Source: Bacteroides sp. 519
GTDB lineage: Bacteria; Bacteroidota; Bacteroidia; Bacteroidales; Bacteroidaceae
NCBI RefSeq assembly: GCF_010500955.1
Contig: NZ_QVMJ01000009.1
Span: forward strand, 62,001 to 126,000
Reading direction: 5' to 3'
Length of the DNA stretch: 64,000 nt
The position numbers and the translations under genes were made by a program. A model generated the notes under the pieces. That model saw only the letters and a list, made by a program, of their open reading frames with translations. It was not told the DNA's origin and did no database searches. Shown piece by piece: positions 1 to 8,507 of this stretch (its first letter is position 1; the number at the start of each line of letters is the position of its first letter).

Positions 1-1277
1 GTAGCATACATATAATGAGGAACCGAAGCCATAAAACGGGTAACATTTCCCGGACAGCAAGCACAACCAAACCAGTGCTGGCGTTCGTGTTGGCCCATAG
101 ACTCTAATGGATTATCATAAAAGAATTTATCTCCGCTTAAGGATACACCTGCAATTACACCATTGTACAATGCACGTTCTAATACATCTACATATTTGGC
201 CTGACCGGTAGCCAGAAACATACGATGGTTCCAATACACATTGGCTATCGAAGCACAGGTTTCGCAATAATTGGTATGATTGTGTAACTCATAGTCTGGT
301 CCGAAACCTTCTCCCTGCGGACGAGAACCTATTCCACCGGTAATGTATAGCTTCTTACTTGCCATATTGTCCCAAATCCGGGATAATGCTTTAAAGTATG
401 CAGTATCGTTGGTAAGTGTAGCAATATCTGCCACTCCCGAATAGAGGTAACCGGCCCTTACGGCATGACCTACTATTTCTTCCTGCGCAAGAATAGGCAT
501 ATGATCCTGACTGTAAGCATTCAAGCGATGCCCGTCGGTACCACGGCCTGTTTCCTCAATAAAATATTTGGCTAGTGCCAGATACTTTTCATTTCCGGTA
601 ACCTTGTACAGTTTGGCCAGAGCCATTTCAACAATCGGATGACCAGATGGTACATGTTTCTGCCCCTCGTTTGGTCCGAAGACTTCACAAATGAGGTCGG
701 CATTCTTAATAGCCACATCCAGTAGAGAACGTTTCCCAGTAGCCTGATAATGAGCTACAGCAGCTTCATATAAATGTCCGCTGTTGTAAAGTTCGTGGCT
801 GTTAATCTTTTCCCAGCGCGATTGTCCCCACCAGCCCGATAAACGGTGGCATTTGTTGGTAACACACGTTGTAAGATAACCATCGGGTTCTTGGGCAGCA
901 GCAATCAGTGTGATAACACTATCCAGATAAGCATCCAGATGCGCATCGTATTCAACAGCCAGCGAATAAGAAGCACCTTCTATAATCTTATAGGGATCGG
1001 TATCATCGAAAGAGAAATCACCTTGATGTTCACCTTTAATCAATCCGCCGGCAAGAGCAAAGTTATCAAAGCGACCATTCTTTTCGCATTCGCGGAAAGC
1101 AGAAGGTATGGATACTTTTCGGTTTGCTTCAATGCGGGGACTCCAAAAGGCATCATGCAGATGAACCTGTGTAAAAGGTACCTCTTTTATAGGTGCATTG
1201 GGTTGAGTATATGGCTTGGTACAAGCATACATGCCAACAACCATGCAACCTAAGAGTATGAGCGGTTTGTGTTTCAT
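1..1277 (-). CDS. GH127 family beta-L-arabinofuranosidase-type lipoprotein, N-terminal 425 codons, cut by window edge
   Basis: The gene starts at 1277 on the minus strand and runs off the left edge. The first about 20 residues form a signal peptide ending in a lipobox-like GMYAC, so an exported, outer-membrane-attached lipoprotein is likely. The body matches the GH127 (old DUF1680) family. It has a CETC motif followed by SIANVYWNHRMF, then HWFGCACCPGNVTRF with Cys405, Cys407 and Cys408. In the characterised GH127 enzyme HypBA1, a Glu and three Cys in these two motifs bind zinc and one Cys is the nucleophile, and the same residues are present here. The expected reaction is release of L-arabinofuranose from plant glycans; substrate specificity is inferred from the family only. 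It is divergent from the hybrid two-component regulator at 1537, the usual arrangement of a polysaccharide utilisation locus. Confidence 0.9.
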   Translation of the reverse strand, partial: MKHKPLILLGCMVVGMYACTKPYTQPNAPIKEVPFTQVHLHDAFWSPRIEANRKVSIPSAFRECEKNGRFDNFALAGGLIKGEHQGDFSFDDTDPYKIIEGASYSLAVEYDAHLDAYLDSVITLIAAAQEPDGYLTTCVTNKCHRLSGWWGQSRWEKINSHELYNSGHLYEAAVAHYQATGKRSLLDVAIKNADLICEVFGPNEGQKHVPSGHPIVEMALAKLYKVTGNEKYLALAKYFIEETGRGTDGHRLNAYSQDHMPILAQEEIVGHAVRAGYLYSGVADIATLTNDTAYFKALSRIWDNMASKKLYITGGIGSRPQGEGFGPDYELHNHTNYCETCASIANVYWNHRMFLATGQAKYVDVLERALYNGVIAGVSLSGDKFFYDNPLESMGQHERQHWFGCACCPGNVTRFMASVPHYMYA

Positions 1278-1536
1278 AAGCATTATAGTTTTATGTGTGG
1301 ATTATAATTTGTTTAACTGTATGCAAATTAAAGGTAATAAGATGGGATCAGGTAGAATAATAATCCATAACTCTGAAAAAATAGTCTGTTAGTTGCCAAG
1401 GATAATAAAAGTTGTTTCTGTTGATAATCAATGTTTTACGTTTTTGTATTGGACGATTGTTTGTCTTTTCTGGATTTTATTTCGCTTACGTTATAGTAAT
1501 TTGTAGTAATATTGCAAAGAGAATAAAATTCATAAA

Positions 1537-4500
1537 ATGAAACACCTTACTTCATTACTGCTTTTTCTGATCTATACAATCTATTCGTTAGCCGGATCGG
1601 TCCAGCCTTCTTTTCGTTTCCGTCATTACACGGTTGAGGATGGATTATCAGCAAATTCTATCCGCAGTTTACTACAAGATAAAAGAGGATATATCTGGAT
1701 AGGGACCGAAAACGGATTGAACTGTTTTGATGGCGTATTAGTGAAGGATTATAGTAAGAGCGAACAGGGGCATCCTGCAAACAATTCGATAAATACACTG
1801 TGCGAAGCCGATGATGGAACAATCTGGATAGGAACAGATGTAGGTGCGTTTTGGTATACACCTCATGAGGACAGTTTTCAGGCTTTCGACATGAAAGCAA
1901 CGAACGGTACAATACTATTGTCCATAGTTTATGCTGTTATGCAGGATATGGATAAAAATATATGGTTTGCAACCTACGGGCAGGGTATTTTTAGGTACAG
2001 CAAAACAAATAATGAACTGATACAATACAAAATACAGGATTGTTTTAATAATACATATTGTGTATATGCAGATAGCGAGAATAGTATTTGGGCTACAGGC
2101 AATTCTCCCGGGAAGACTGCTGTATACAAACTCAATAAGAATACACAGGAATTTGAAAGATTTACACTTAAATACCCCCGCGGTGGACGATTCTCGAATG
2201 CGCTTACCATTTTCGAAGATTCTTCGCATAACCTTTGGTTGGGAACCCGCGAAACCGGAGTACAACGGGTAGATCGCTATTCGGGCGAGGTTACTGTATT
2301 CCTGTCTCCGGCATCCGGCAGTGGAATAATGCATATACATTCAGTTATGGAGTATGCACATCAGGTGTTATTAATAGGTTCCGATGATGGGTTGTGTATG
2401 CTTAACACATTTAATGGAGAATATACCCACTATATGCCCGAAGAAACCAATCCTTCTTCATTATCCAATCAGTTTATTTATCCCATACTGAAAGATAAAG
2501 AGGGAGGATTGTGGATAGGTACGTATTATGGTGGGGTTAATTATGTTTCGCCCCGCAACGGACAATTCGAAAGTTTTGTTCATACCCAATATGCCAACTC
2601 GGTAGGTGGCACTATAATCAGTTGTTTTGCTGAGGATAAAACAGGCAATATCTGGATTGGTTCTGATGATGGTGGTATCAGCCGTTTCTCTCCTCAAACA
2701 GGAAAGTTTACCAACTATATGCCACAGGAAGGACGGAACAGTCTATCGTACCACAATATTCATGCACTTTGTTTCGATGGTGATAACTTATGGATTGGTA
2801 CCTACTCGGGAGGTCTAAATGTGTATAATACCAAAACCGGAACATACCGTTTATACACATCGTCCGATGATGTACATAGTATAGACCAGAATAGTATTTA
2901 TGCTATATTTAAAGATAGAAATGATAATATCTGGGTAACTTCTATGATTGGAGTTAACTTATATAACCGCGAAGAAGATACGTTTAGCCGGGTAAAAGAA
3001 CTGGGCTGCGTTACCATGGATATAAAGCAGGATACCAAAGGCGATTTATGGTTTGCTACCCAAGGGAAGGGTGTATACCGATTAAACACAACCAGTAGGA
3101 GTTGGAAAAACTACCAACACAGCAATAAAGAAGGTGCTTTGGCTGGGAATATGGTTAATTGTTTACATGTAGATTCGTATGGCGACCTATGGATAGGTAC
3201 AACAAACGGATTATGTAAATATCATCCGGCTACCGACTCATTTGAAAAGATACTACTTGCCGGCGAGGTTCAAAGTGTAAACTGTATTATTGAAGACGAT
3301 CATAACTTCTGGATAACCACGGCAAAAGGTCTGATTCATTATGTACCAGGCGAGGGGAGTACAGTTTTCAGCCAGACCGATGGTTTGCAGAGTGACCTGT
3401 TTCTGCCAAGTGCCGGACTGAAATCGGCCGACGGCAAGATATACCTGGGAACAGTGAATGGGTTTAATGCATTCTACCCACATCGTATACGGCGGAATGA
3501 GTTTATCCCTCCTGTGGTATTAACAGGACTGGAAATATTCAATAAAGATATTCCTGTAGTATCCGGAACAGTTTTACCAGCTCCGTTGAATGAACTGAAA
3601 CAATTAGACCTATCGTACAGGGATAATGTTTTTAGTATACGGTATGCAGCATTAAGTTATGCCATTCCCGAAAAGAACAGGTATGCCTTTATGCTCGAAG
3701 GTTTCGATAAGGAATGGAATTATGTAGGTACACAATATAAAGCAACCTACACCAATCTTCCGGCAGGAACCTATACATTTAAAGTAAAAGCTTCTAATAA
3801 CGACAATGTTTGGAATGAAGAAGGTACACAATTAAAGATTGTTATTCATCCTCCATTTTACTTAAGTACCGGATTCAAGGCAATGTATGTGTTTCTTATT
3901 ATAATGGGTATTATTGCAATATTCAGGTTTATTATTCATAGAACAGAAAAGAAGCATCAAAAAGAAATAGAAGAATTAAACCGATCCAAAGAAAAAGAAA
4001 TGCACGAAGCCAAAATAGGCTTCTTTACAATGATAGCGCATGAAATACGCACACCGGTTTCACTTATAATCGGTCCGTTAGAAAAGATAATGTCTTCGGT
4101 TCGGAATATTCCGGAAGAAATACGTAGCGACCTGAGTGTGATTGACCGCAACAGTCAGCGGCTTTTATCTTTGGTGAATCAACTGCTCGACTTCCGTAAA
4201 GTTGAACGCGAAGGGATAAGTTTAAAACTCGGTCGTCATTCAATTCACGATATCATTAAATCGGTAAGCGATCGGTTTACTCCTTGGGTTACACAAAGAG
4301 GGGCCCGGTTTATTGTTGATTTGCCCGAAACAGATATCGAAGTAATTGTGGACCGCGAAGCTATAACCAAACTAATAAGTAACTTACTAACCAATGCCAG
4401 TAAATATACAAAAGATGAGGTTATACTTTCCTGCCGTTGTTTACAGGAAGAAAAGCTTTTTGTTATTGTTGTAAAAGACAACGGTTGTGGAATAACAGCC

Positions 4501-5553
4501 GCAGATAAGCAAAAAATATTCCATCCGTTTTATCAGGGTAGCGATACCAAACCCGGAACGGGCATTGGTTTAAGTATTGTAAACAACATAGTACAGGCTC
4601 ATAATGGAACAATTGAAGTAGATTCCGAAGTGGGTAAAGGATCGGCGTTTATTGTTACTTTGCCCATTGAACAGGAACTAAATGAATACAATAGTACAGA
4701 AAGCAGCATTCTACAGGAAAAACTTCCGGAAGATATCTTGTCGGATATACCTTTGAATGAAGACGACAAGAAAGATAAACCGGGAATGCTTATTGTTGAT
4801 GACAACATTGAAATGCTGAACTTCCTGTCCGAAAGTTTTTGCGATGAGTACAATATAATAACGGCAGAAGATGGTGAAGAAGCATGGGGAAAACTTCAGA
4901 ATGCGAATGTTGCCCTTATCGTTAGCGATTGGATGATGCCTGTAATGAACGGAGTAGAACTTTGCAGCAAAGTACGATCTAATCAGGCCACAAGCCATAT
5001 ACCGTTTATATTGTTAACAGCAAAATCGGATATCTCATCTAAGATAGAAGCCATGGATTTTGGTGCAGATGCATATATCGAAAAACCATTTTCGTTGCAA
5101 TATCTCAGGTCGTGTATACGCAATTTGATTGACTTACGCGAAATGCTTTATCAGAAATTCTCAAAGATGCCTCTGGTACCACTAAACAGTATTGCAGGTA
5201 ATAAGTCGGACGAGAAGTTCCTGATACGAATGAATGAAATAATTGAAGAGAATTTCTCTAATCCTGATCTATCTGTTGATTATCTGGCAGACAGGTTGTG
5301 TATTAGTAGATCGGGACTATTTGCCAAGATTAAAACATTGGCCAATGTAACCCCTAACGAATTAATTCAGTTAGTACGTTTAAAGAAAGCAGCACTATTG
5401 CTATCGGAGAATAAATACAGGATCAATGAAATAAGTTATATGGTAGGGTTCAATAATCCGTCATATTTTTCCAAGTGTTTCCTTAAACAGTTTGGGGTAA
5501 AGCCAAACGAGTTTCTAAAGAAAACAAATAATCTGGCTAATGAAGATATTTAA
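1537..5553 (+). CDS. Hybrid two-component system regulator (one-protein sensor kinase/response regulator)
   Basis: This 1338-residue protein has the standard Bacteroides HTCS plan. Signal peptide at 1-20, then a periplasmic sensor of repeated propeller units of the IWIGT.NGL type to about residue 660. A Y_Y_Y domain follows (AGTYTFKVKASNND near 740-760), then a transmembrane helix at about 775-800. The cytoplasmic part holds a HisKA domain with phospho-acceptor His835 in AHEIRTP, an ATPase with DNGCGI and GTGIGLSIV, a receiver domain with Asp1131 in SDWMMP, and a C-terminal AraC-type HTH (about 1230-1335). All key residues are present, so it looks functional. Such proteins bind an oligosaccharide in the periplasm and activate neighbouring glycan genes; the divergent GH127 gene makes an arabinose-containing oligosaccharide a reasonable guess. 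The 259-base divergent intergenic region shows no clear promoter match. Confidence 0.95.
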   Translation: MKHLTSLLLFLIYTIYSLAGSVQPSFRFRHYTVEDGLSANSIRSLLQDKRGYIWIGTENGLNCFDGVLVKDYSKSEQGHPANNSINTLCEADDGTIWIGTDVGAFWYTPHEDSFQAFDMKATNGTILLSIVYAVMQDMDKNIWFATYGQGIFRYSKTNNELIQYKIQDCFNNTYCVYADSENSIWATGNSPGKTAVYKLNKNTQEFERFTLKYPRGGRFSNALTIFEDSSHNLWLGTRETGVQRVDRYSGEVTVFLSPASGSGIMHIHSVMEYAHQVLLIGSDDGLCMLNTFNGEYTHYMPEETNPSSLSNQFIYPILKDKEGGLWIGTYYGGVNYVSPRNGQFESFVHTQYANSVGGTIISCFAEDKTGNIWIGSDDGGISRFSPQTGKFTNYMPQEGRNSLSYHNIHALCFDGDNLWIGTYSGGLNVYNTKTGTYRLYTSSDDVHSIDQNSIYAIFKDRNDNIWVTSMIGVNLYNREEDTFSRVKELGCVTMDIKQDTKGDLWFATQGKGVYRLNTTSRSWKNYQHSNKEGALAGNMVNCLHVDSYGDLWIGTTNGLCKYHPATDSFEKILLAGEVQSVNCIIEDDHNFWITTAKGLIHYVPGEGSTVFSQTDGLQSDLFLPSAGLKSADGKIYLGTVNGFNAFYPHRIRRNEFIPPVVLTGLEIFNKDIPVVSGTVLPAPLNELKQLDLSYRDNVFSIRYAALSYAIPEKNRYAFMLEGFDKEWNYVGTQYKATYTNLPAGTYTFKVKASNNDNVWNEEGTQLKIVIHPPFYLSTGFKAMYVFLIIMGIIAIFRFIIHRTEKKHQKEIEELNRSKEKEMHEAKIGFFTMIAHEIRTPVSLIIGPLEKIMSSVRNIPEEIRSDLSVIDRNSQRLLSLVNQLLDFRKVEREGISLKLGRHSIHDIIKSVSDRFTPWVTQRGARFIVDLPETDIEVIVDREAITKLISNLLTNASKYTKDEVILSCRCLQEEKLFVIVVKDNGCGITAADKQKIFHPFYQGSDTKPGTGIGLSIVNNIVQAHNGTIEVDSEVGKGSAFIVTLPIEQELNEYNSTESSILQEKLPEDILSDIPLNEDDKKDKPGMLIVDDNIEMLNFLSESFCDEYNIITAEDGEEAWGKLQNANVALIVSDWMMPVMNGVELCSKVRSNQATSHIPFILLTAKSDISSKIEAMDFGADAYIEKPFSLQYLRSCIRNLIDLREMLYQKFSKMPLVPLNSIAGNKSDEKFLIRMNEIIEENFSNPDLSVDYLADRLCISRSGLFAKIKTLANVTPNELIQLVRLKKAALLLSENKYRINEISYMVGFNNPSYFSKCFLKQFGVKPNEFLKKTNNLANEDI

Positions 5554-5571
5554 CCAGCATTTTATATTCAA

Positions 5572-5629
5572 GAATGGAAGGAGTTAAAGGGAGTTATCAG
5601 GAGCATTGCTCCTTAGGAGTTATAGCTCT
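5572..5629 (-). repeat. Half copy of the TIR element family found at 11487 and 40550
   Basis: This stretch begins GAATGGAAGGAGTTA and is the reverse complement of the 3' half of the full element at 11487-11612, with only scattered differences. It contains an internal hairpin (AGGAGC...GCTCCT). It lies just after the HTCS stop and ends at the -33 region of the antitoxin promoter, so it may also serve as a transcription barrier between the two genes. Confidence 0.75.
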
Positions 5630-5674
5630 TGTTTATATGGCAAATAATATTTATATTTGTACCATAATGGTACA
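5629..5674 (+). promoter_or_regulatory. Promoter with palindromic operator for the antitoxin gene
   Basis: TTG at 5629-5631 and TATATTTG at 5652-5659 are 20 bp apart and match the Bacteroidota -33/-7 elements. A 17-bp palindrome, TGTACCATAATGGTACA (5658-5674), overlaps the end of the -7 element and the expected start site. Its two 8-bp arms are perfect around a central A. This is the expected place for an autorepressing antitoxin operator; repression itself is inferred. Confidence 0.75.
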
Positions 5675-5694
5675 CGATTAAAAAAGATACGCCA

Positions 5695-5955
5695 ATGTTA
5701 GTAATCAGCAGTAGAGAATTCCGAGATAAGCAAGCCGAATACTTTGATCGGGTTGATAATGGTGAACAAATTATTGTTCAAAGAGGTAAAGACAAAGCTT
5801 ATAGACTTACTCCGGTAACGGAAAATGATGTACTAATTAGTAAAGAGTATATACTTGAGCCCGATGATGATTTGGCAAGAGCAATATCTTTTGATGAATT
5901 TAGAGAGAGTGCAATAAACCATATTCGGGAACTCTATAGGCAAAAAAGAAAATGA
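5695..5955 (+). CDS. Phd/YefM-type antitoxin, orphan
   Basis: This 86-residue protein starts MLVISSREFRDKQAEYFDRVDNGEQIIVQRG. It matches the N-terminal DNA-binding fold of Phd/YefM antitoxins, in which residues about 1-50 dimerise and bind operator DNA. The C-terminal part (EYILEPDDDLARAISFDEFRESAINHI) is acidic and helical, as expected for a toxin-wrapping tail. The promoter carries a perfect palindrome fit for autoregulation. No intact toxin follows: the overlapping downstream ATG opens only a 13-codon frame (see 5952-5993). It is therefore an orphan antitoxin or the surviving half of a module. It could also act in trans on a toxin elsewhere in the genome. Confidence 0.85.
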   Translation: MLVISSREFRDKQAEYFDRVDNGEQIIVQRGKDKAYRLTPVTENDVLISKEYILEPDDDLARAISFDEFRESAINHIRELYRQKRK

Positions 5956-5993
5956 GAGTAGAAATTCTACCTACATCAGCAATAATCATATGA
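5952..5993 (+). pseudogene. Remnant of a toxin reading frame
   Basis: An ATG overlaps the antitoxin stop in the ATGA arrangement usual for antitoxin-toxin pairs. It reads MRVEILPTSAIII and then stops at 5991. The position and a short beta-strand-like start fit a RelE/YoeB-like toxin lost after 13 codons, but the peptide is too short to assign by similarity. It may instead be a chance frame. Confidence 0.4.
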
Positions 5994-6018
5994 TAGCACA
6001 ATATTTATAAAAAGAACA

Positions 6019-7266
6019 TTACCTCAACTTATATTTTTTAAAATGCGGCGTAACCTTTACCCTAAAAAATACAGCCGATACTACAGTTAAGCAAGCTCCA
6101 AATAAATAAGTCACATCAAATGAAATATGTTGTGCAATATATCCGCCAAGAGTTAAACCTATACCAATCCCCACATCCCACGAAGTAAGATAAGTTGATG
6201 TAGCTGTACCGCGCTTATTATGAGGTGCCAGATTAACAAAAAGCGAATTGAATGCCGGAAACATTGTACCAAAACCAAGGCCCAACAACAAAGGTATAAT
6301 AAAGAAAAGTACCGTTGTAAACTGTGCATTCACCTGCATTAATTTTCCGCAAGCAGCCAACAGGAAGAAGCAAGAGCAAACAAGGTAAAAGCCTAAGGAT
6401 ATAATTTCGGTAATTCTACCTTTATCTACCTGTTTTCCTGAAAATAACCGGGAAACGGCCATTCCCACTGCCATGAACGTGAAAAAAAGTCCTGTATTAA
6501 GTGATATGCCTATCTCTTTTGCATAAATGGCAACATAAGTGGTGGTCATTCCATATGGTATAGAAAGTAATAATAAAGAAATCCCTGCCGGAATTCCTTT
6601 GAGTAGTATAAAGCGATCCAATGATATCGGTTCTCGTTCAACTTGTTGCTTGGGTGGCGTTTTAACTAAACAGGCCATAATGAATCCTAGGCTTCCTGAT
6701 ATCAGCGAACAAAGGAAGATTGTTTCGAACGGACAAACATCGTGCAGAAACAATCCTACCATTGGACCGAAGCTCATGGCTGTATTATTCATTAATCCGT
6801 AGTAACCAATTGCCTCGCCACGCCGGGACGATGGTGTTATGTCAATAACCAATGTGTTTCCTGCTACCGTAACCATTCCAAAAGCCAATCCGTGAACCAC
6901 CCGGAACATAATAAACAATGAAAGAATACCCGCCAGCATATATCCGGCAAAGATGGCTACAAACACAAAATAAGCAATAAGATATAACGGCTTACGCGAG
7001 AAGGTATCCAATAGAAAACCCGAAAACGGACGAATACAAAGTGCAGCAATAGTGTAGGAGGACAGGATAAGTCCTATCGCAGCATTATTGGCATTAAAAA
7101 CTTCTGTAAGGTAAAACGGAAGTATGGGAAGTATCAGATAAAAGGCAAAGAACAGTAGGAAGTTGGCTGCCAGAATAAAACAATAGCCAGGGGTTATAAG
7201 TTGAGAGTTAACAGTTGAGAGTTGAGAGTTGGCTGCGCTATCATTCTTTTTATTATTTCTTTCCAT
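6019..7266 (-). CDS. MFS transporter (drug/sugar efflux type)
   Basis: The 415-residue protein has about 12 hydrophobic helices, typical of major facilitator permeases, and the loop signature GFLLDTFSRKPLY between helices 2 and 3. It sits in the inner membrane and probably exports small molecules; the substrate is not visible. The N-terminus is odd. Residues about 13-23 read NSQLSTVNSQL and are encoded by the GAGAGTT-word repeat that also fills the gap to pheS. No methionine lies between this segment and the first helix, so the repeat seems genuinely translated. It shares strand with pheS, with the repeat-filled gap of about 100 bases between them. Confidence 0.9.
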   Translation of the reverse strand: MERNNKKNDSAANSQLSTVNSQLITPGYCFILAANFLLFFAFYLILPILPFYLTEVFNANNAAIGLILSSYTIAALCIRPFSGFLLDTFSRKPLYLIAYFVFVAIFAGYMLAGILSLFIMFRVVHGLAFGMVTVAGNTLVIDITPSSRRGEAIGYYGLMNNTAMSFGPMVGLFLHDVCPFETIFLCSLISGSLGFIMACLVKTPPKQQVEREPISLDRFILLKGIPAGISLLLLSIPYGMTTTYVAIYAKEIGISLNTGLFFTFMAVGMAVSRLFSGKQVDKGRITEIISLGFYLVCSCFFLLAACGKLMQVNAQFTTVLFFIIPLLLGLGFGTMFPAFNSLFVNLAPHNKRGTATSTYLTSWDVGIGIGLTLGGYIAQHISFDVTYLFGACLTVVSAVFFRVKVTPHFKKYKLR

Positions 7267-7363
7267 AAATATATACTATTACTATTAAAATATAAGATAC
7301 AAAAATTGAGAGTAAAGAACCACCCGCAGGTAACTCTCAACTCTCAACTCTCAATTCTCAACT
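7201..7363. repeat. Word-mirror repeat (TTGAGAG word), partly inside the MFS gene
   Basis: The left arm at 7201-7231 is a run of about four 7-bp TTGAGAG units. The right arm at 7331-7363 is four to five units of the complement, CTCTCAA. The left arm lies in the 5' end of the MFS coding region and the right arm ends two bases from the pheS stop. The segment following the left arm, GGCTGCGC, recurs beside other word repeats at 14119 and 45290. Confidence 0.85.
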
Positions 7364-7365
7364 AT

Positions 7366-8385
7366 TTAATTTGCTGCTTCGAACTCTTTCAGGAAGCGAA
7401 CATCATTTTCGGAGAATAACCGCAGGTCACTTACCTGATATTTCAGGTTGGTAATACGTTCTATACCCATACCTAACGCATATCCGGTATATACTTTGCT
7501 ATCAATACCCGAAGCTTCGAGTACATTAGGATCAACCATACCACAACCAAGGATTTCAACCCAGCCGGTATGTTTGCAGAATGGACAACCTTTACCACCA
7601 CAGATATTACAACTGATATCCATTTCGGCACTAGGTTCTGTAAATGGGAAGTACGACGGACGTAAACGTATCTTTGTATCGTTACCAAACATTTCCTTAG
7701 CAAAAAGCAACAGTACCTGTTTAAGATCGGTAAATGAAACATTCTTATCAATATACAATGCCTCTATCTGGTGGAAGAATGCATGAGCCCGATAACTGAT
7801 AGCCTCGTTGCGGTAAACACGTCCCGGACAAATAATACGGATAGGAGGTTGCGCTTTTTCCATAACCCTTACTTGTACGGAAGAAGTATGTGTACGCAAT
7901 ACAATATCCGGATGAGCTTCAATGAAGAAAGTATCCTGCATATCGCGGGCCGGATGATCGGCAGCAAAGTTAAGTGCAGAGAAAACATGCCAGTCGTCTT
8001 CAATCTCCGGTCCTTCGGCAATGCTAAAGCCTAAACGGGCAAATATATCAATAGCTTCATTGCGCACAACAGTAATAGGGTGACGGGTTCCGAGTTTTAC
8101 AGGATAAGCCGAACGGGTAAGGTCCAGTTCATTGTTATCACTATCCTGATTCTCGAACAACTCTTTTAGTGAGTTAATCTTTTCCTGTGCAGCGGTTTTT
8201 AGTTCGTTCAGTTTCATACCAACCTCTTTTTTCTGGTCGGCTGCTACATTACGGAAATCCGCCATCAGGTCATTAATGGCACCTTTTTTACTAAGGTATT
8301 TAATGCGGAGAGCTTCGAGTTCTTCGGCATTTGAAGCTTTTAAGACTTCAATTTCTTCAAGCAGTTGCTTAATCTTAGCTATCAT
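7366..8385 (-). CDS. pheS: Phenylalanine--tRNA ligase alpha subunit
   Basis: The 339-residue length is right for bacterial PheS. An N-terminal coiled coil (about 1-85) binds the tRNA. The class II catalytic core contains HPITVVRNEAIDIFARLGF, the motif-2 region RTHTSSVQVRVM...ICPGRVYRNEAISYRAHAFFHQIEALYID, and the motif-3 region GYALGMGIERITNLKY. The enzyme charges tRNA-Phe as an alpha2-beta2 tetramer; pheT is not in the window. The start at 8385 (MIAKIKQLLEEIE) is chosen because the longer frame reads through the promoter, including the -7 element at 8423-8430. Confidence 0.97.
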   Translation of the reverse strand: MIAKIKQLLEEIEVLKASNAEELEALRIKYLSKKGAINDLMADFRNVAADQKKEVGMKLNELKTAAQEKINSLKELFENQDSDNNELDLTRSAYPVKLGTRHPITVVRNEAIDIFARLGFSIAEGPEIEDDWHVFSALNFAADHPARDMQDTFFIEAHPDIVLRTHTSSVQVRVMEKAQPPIRIICPGRVYRNEAISYRAHAFFHQIEALYIDKNVSFTDLKQVLLLFAKEMFGNDTKIRLRPSYFPFTEPSAEMDISCNICGGKGCPFCKHTGWVEILGCGMVDPNVLEASGIDSKVYTGYALGMGIERITNLKYQVSDLRLFSENDVRFLKEFEAAN

Positions 8386-8422
8386 ATCTTGGTATTCTAA
8401 TATTGCAATTAAAAAAACGATG

Positions 8423-8430
8423 CAAAGATA
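8423..8430 (-). promoter_or_regulatory. -7 promoter element of pheS
   Basis: On the minus strand this reads TATCTTTG, an exact match to TAnnTTTG, 38 bases upstream of the pheS ATG. It supports the shorter pheS start. Confidence 0.7.
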
Positions 8431-8507
8431 ATTCTTATTCCTGATTATACGAAGTTTCGTAGAGTTTTGTTTTCTTTGCATAATACAATTACCTCTATAA
8501 ATAAAAC

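Noticed and set aside
846..1253. 135-codon plus-strand frame
   Set aside because: It lies antisense inside the GH127 gene, whose family motifs are unmistakable.
5952..6018. Intact toxin downstream of the antitoxin
   Set aside because: The overlapping frame stops after 13 codons and no longer frame of toxin size exists before the MFS gene.
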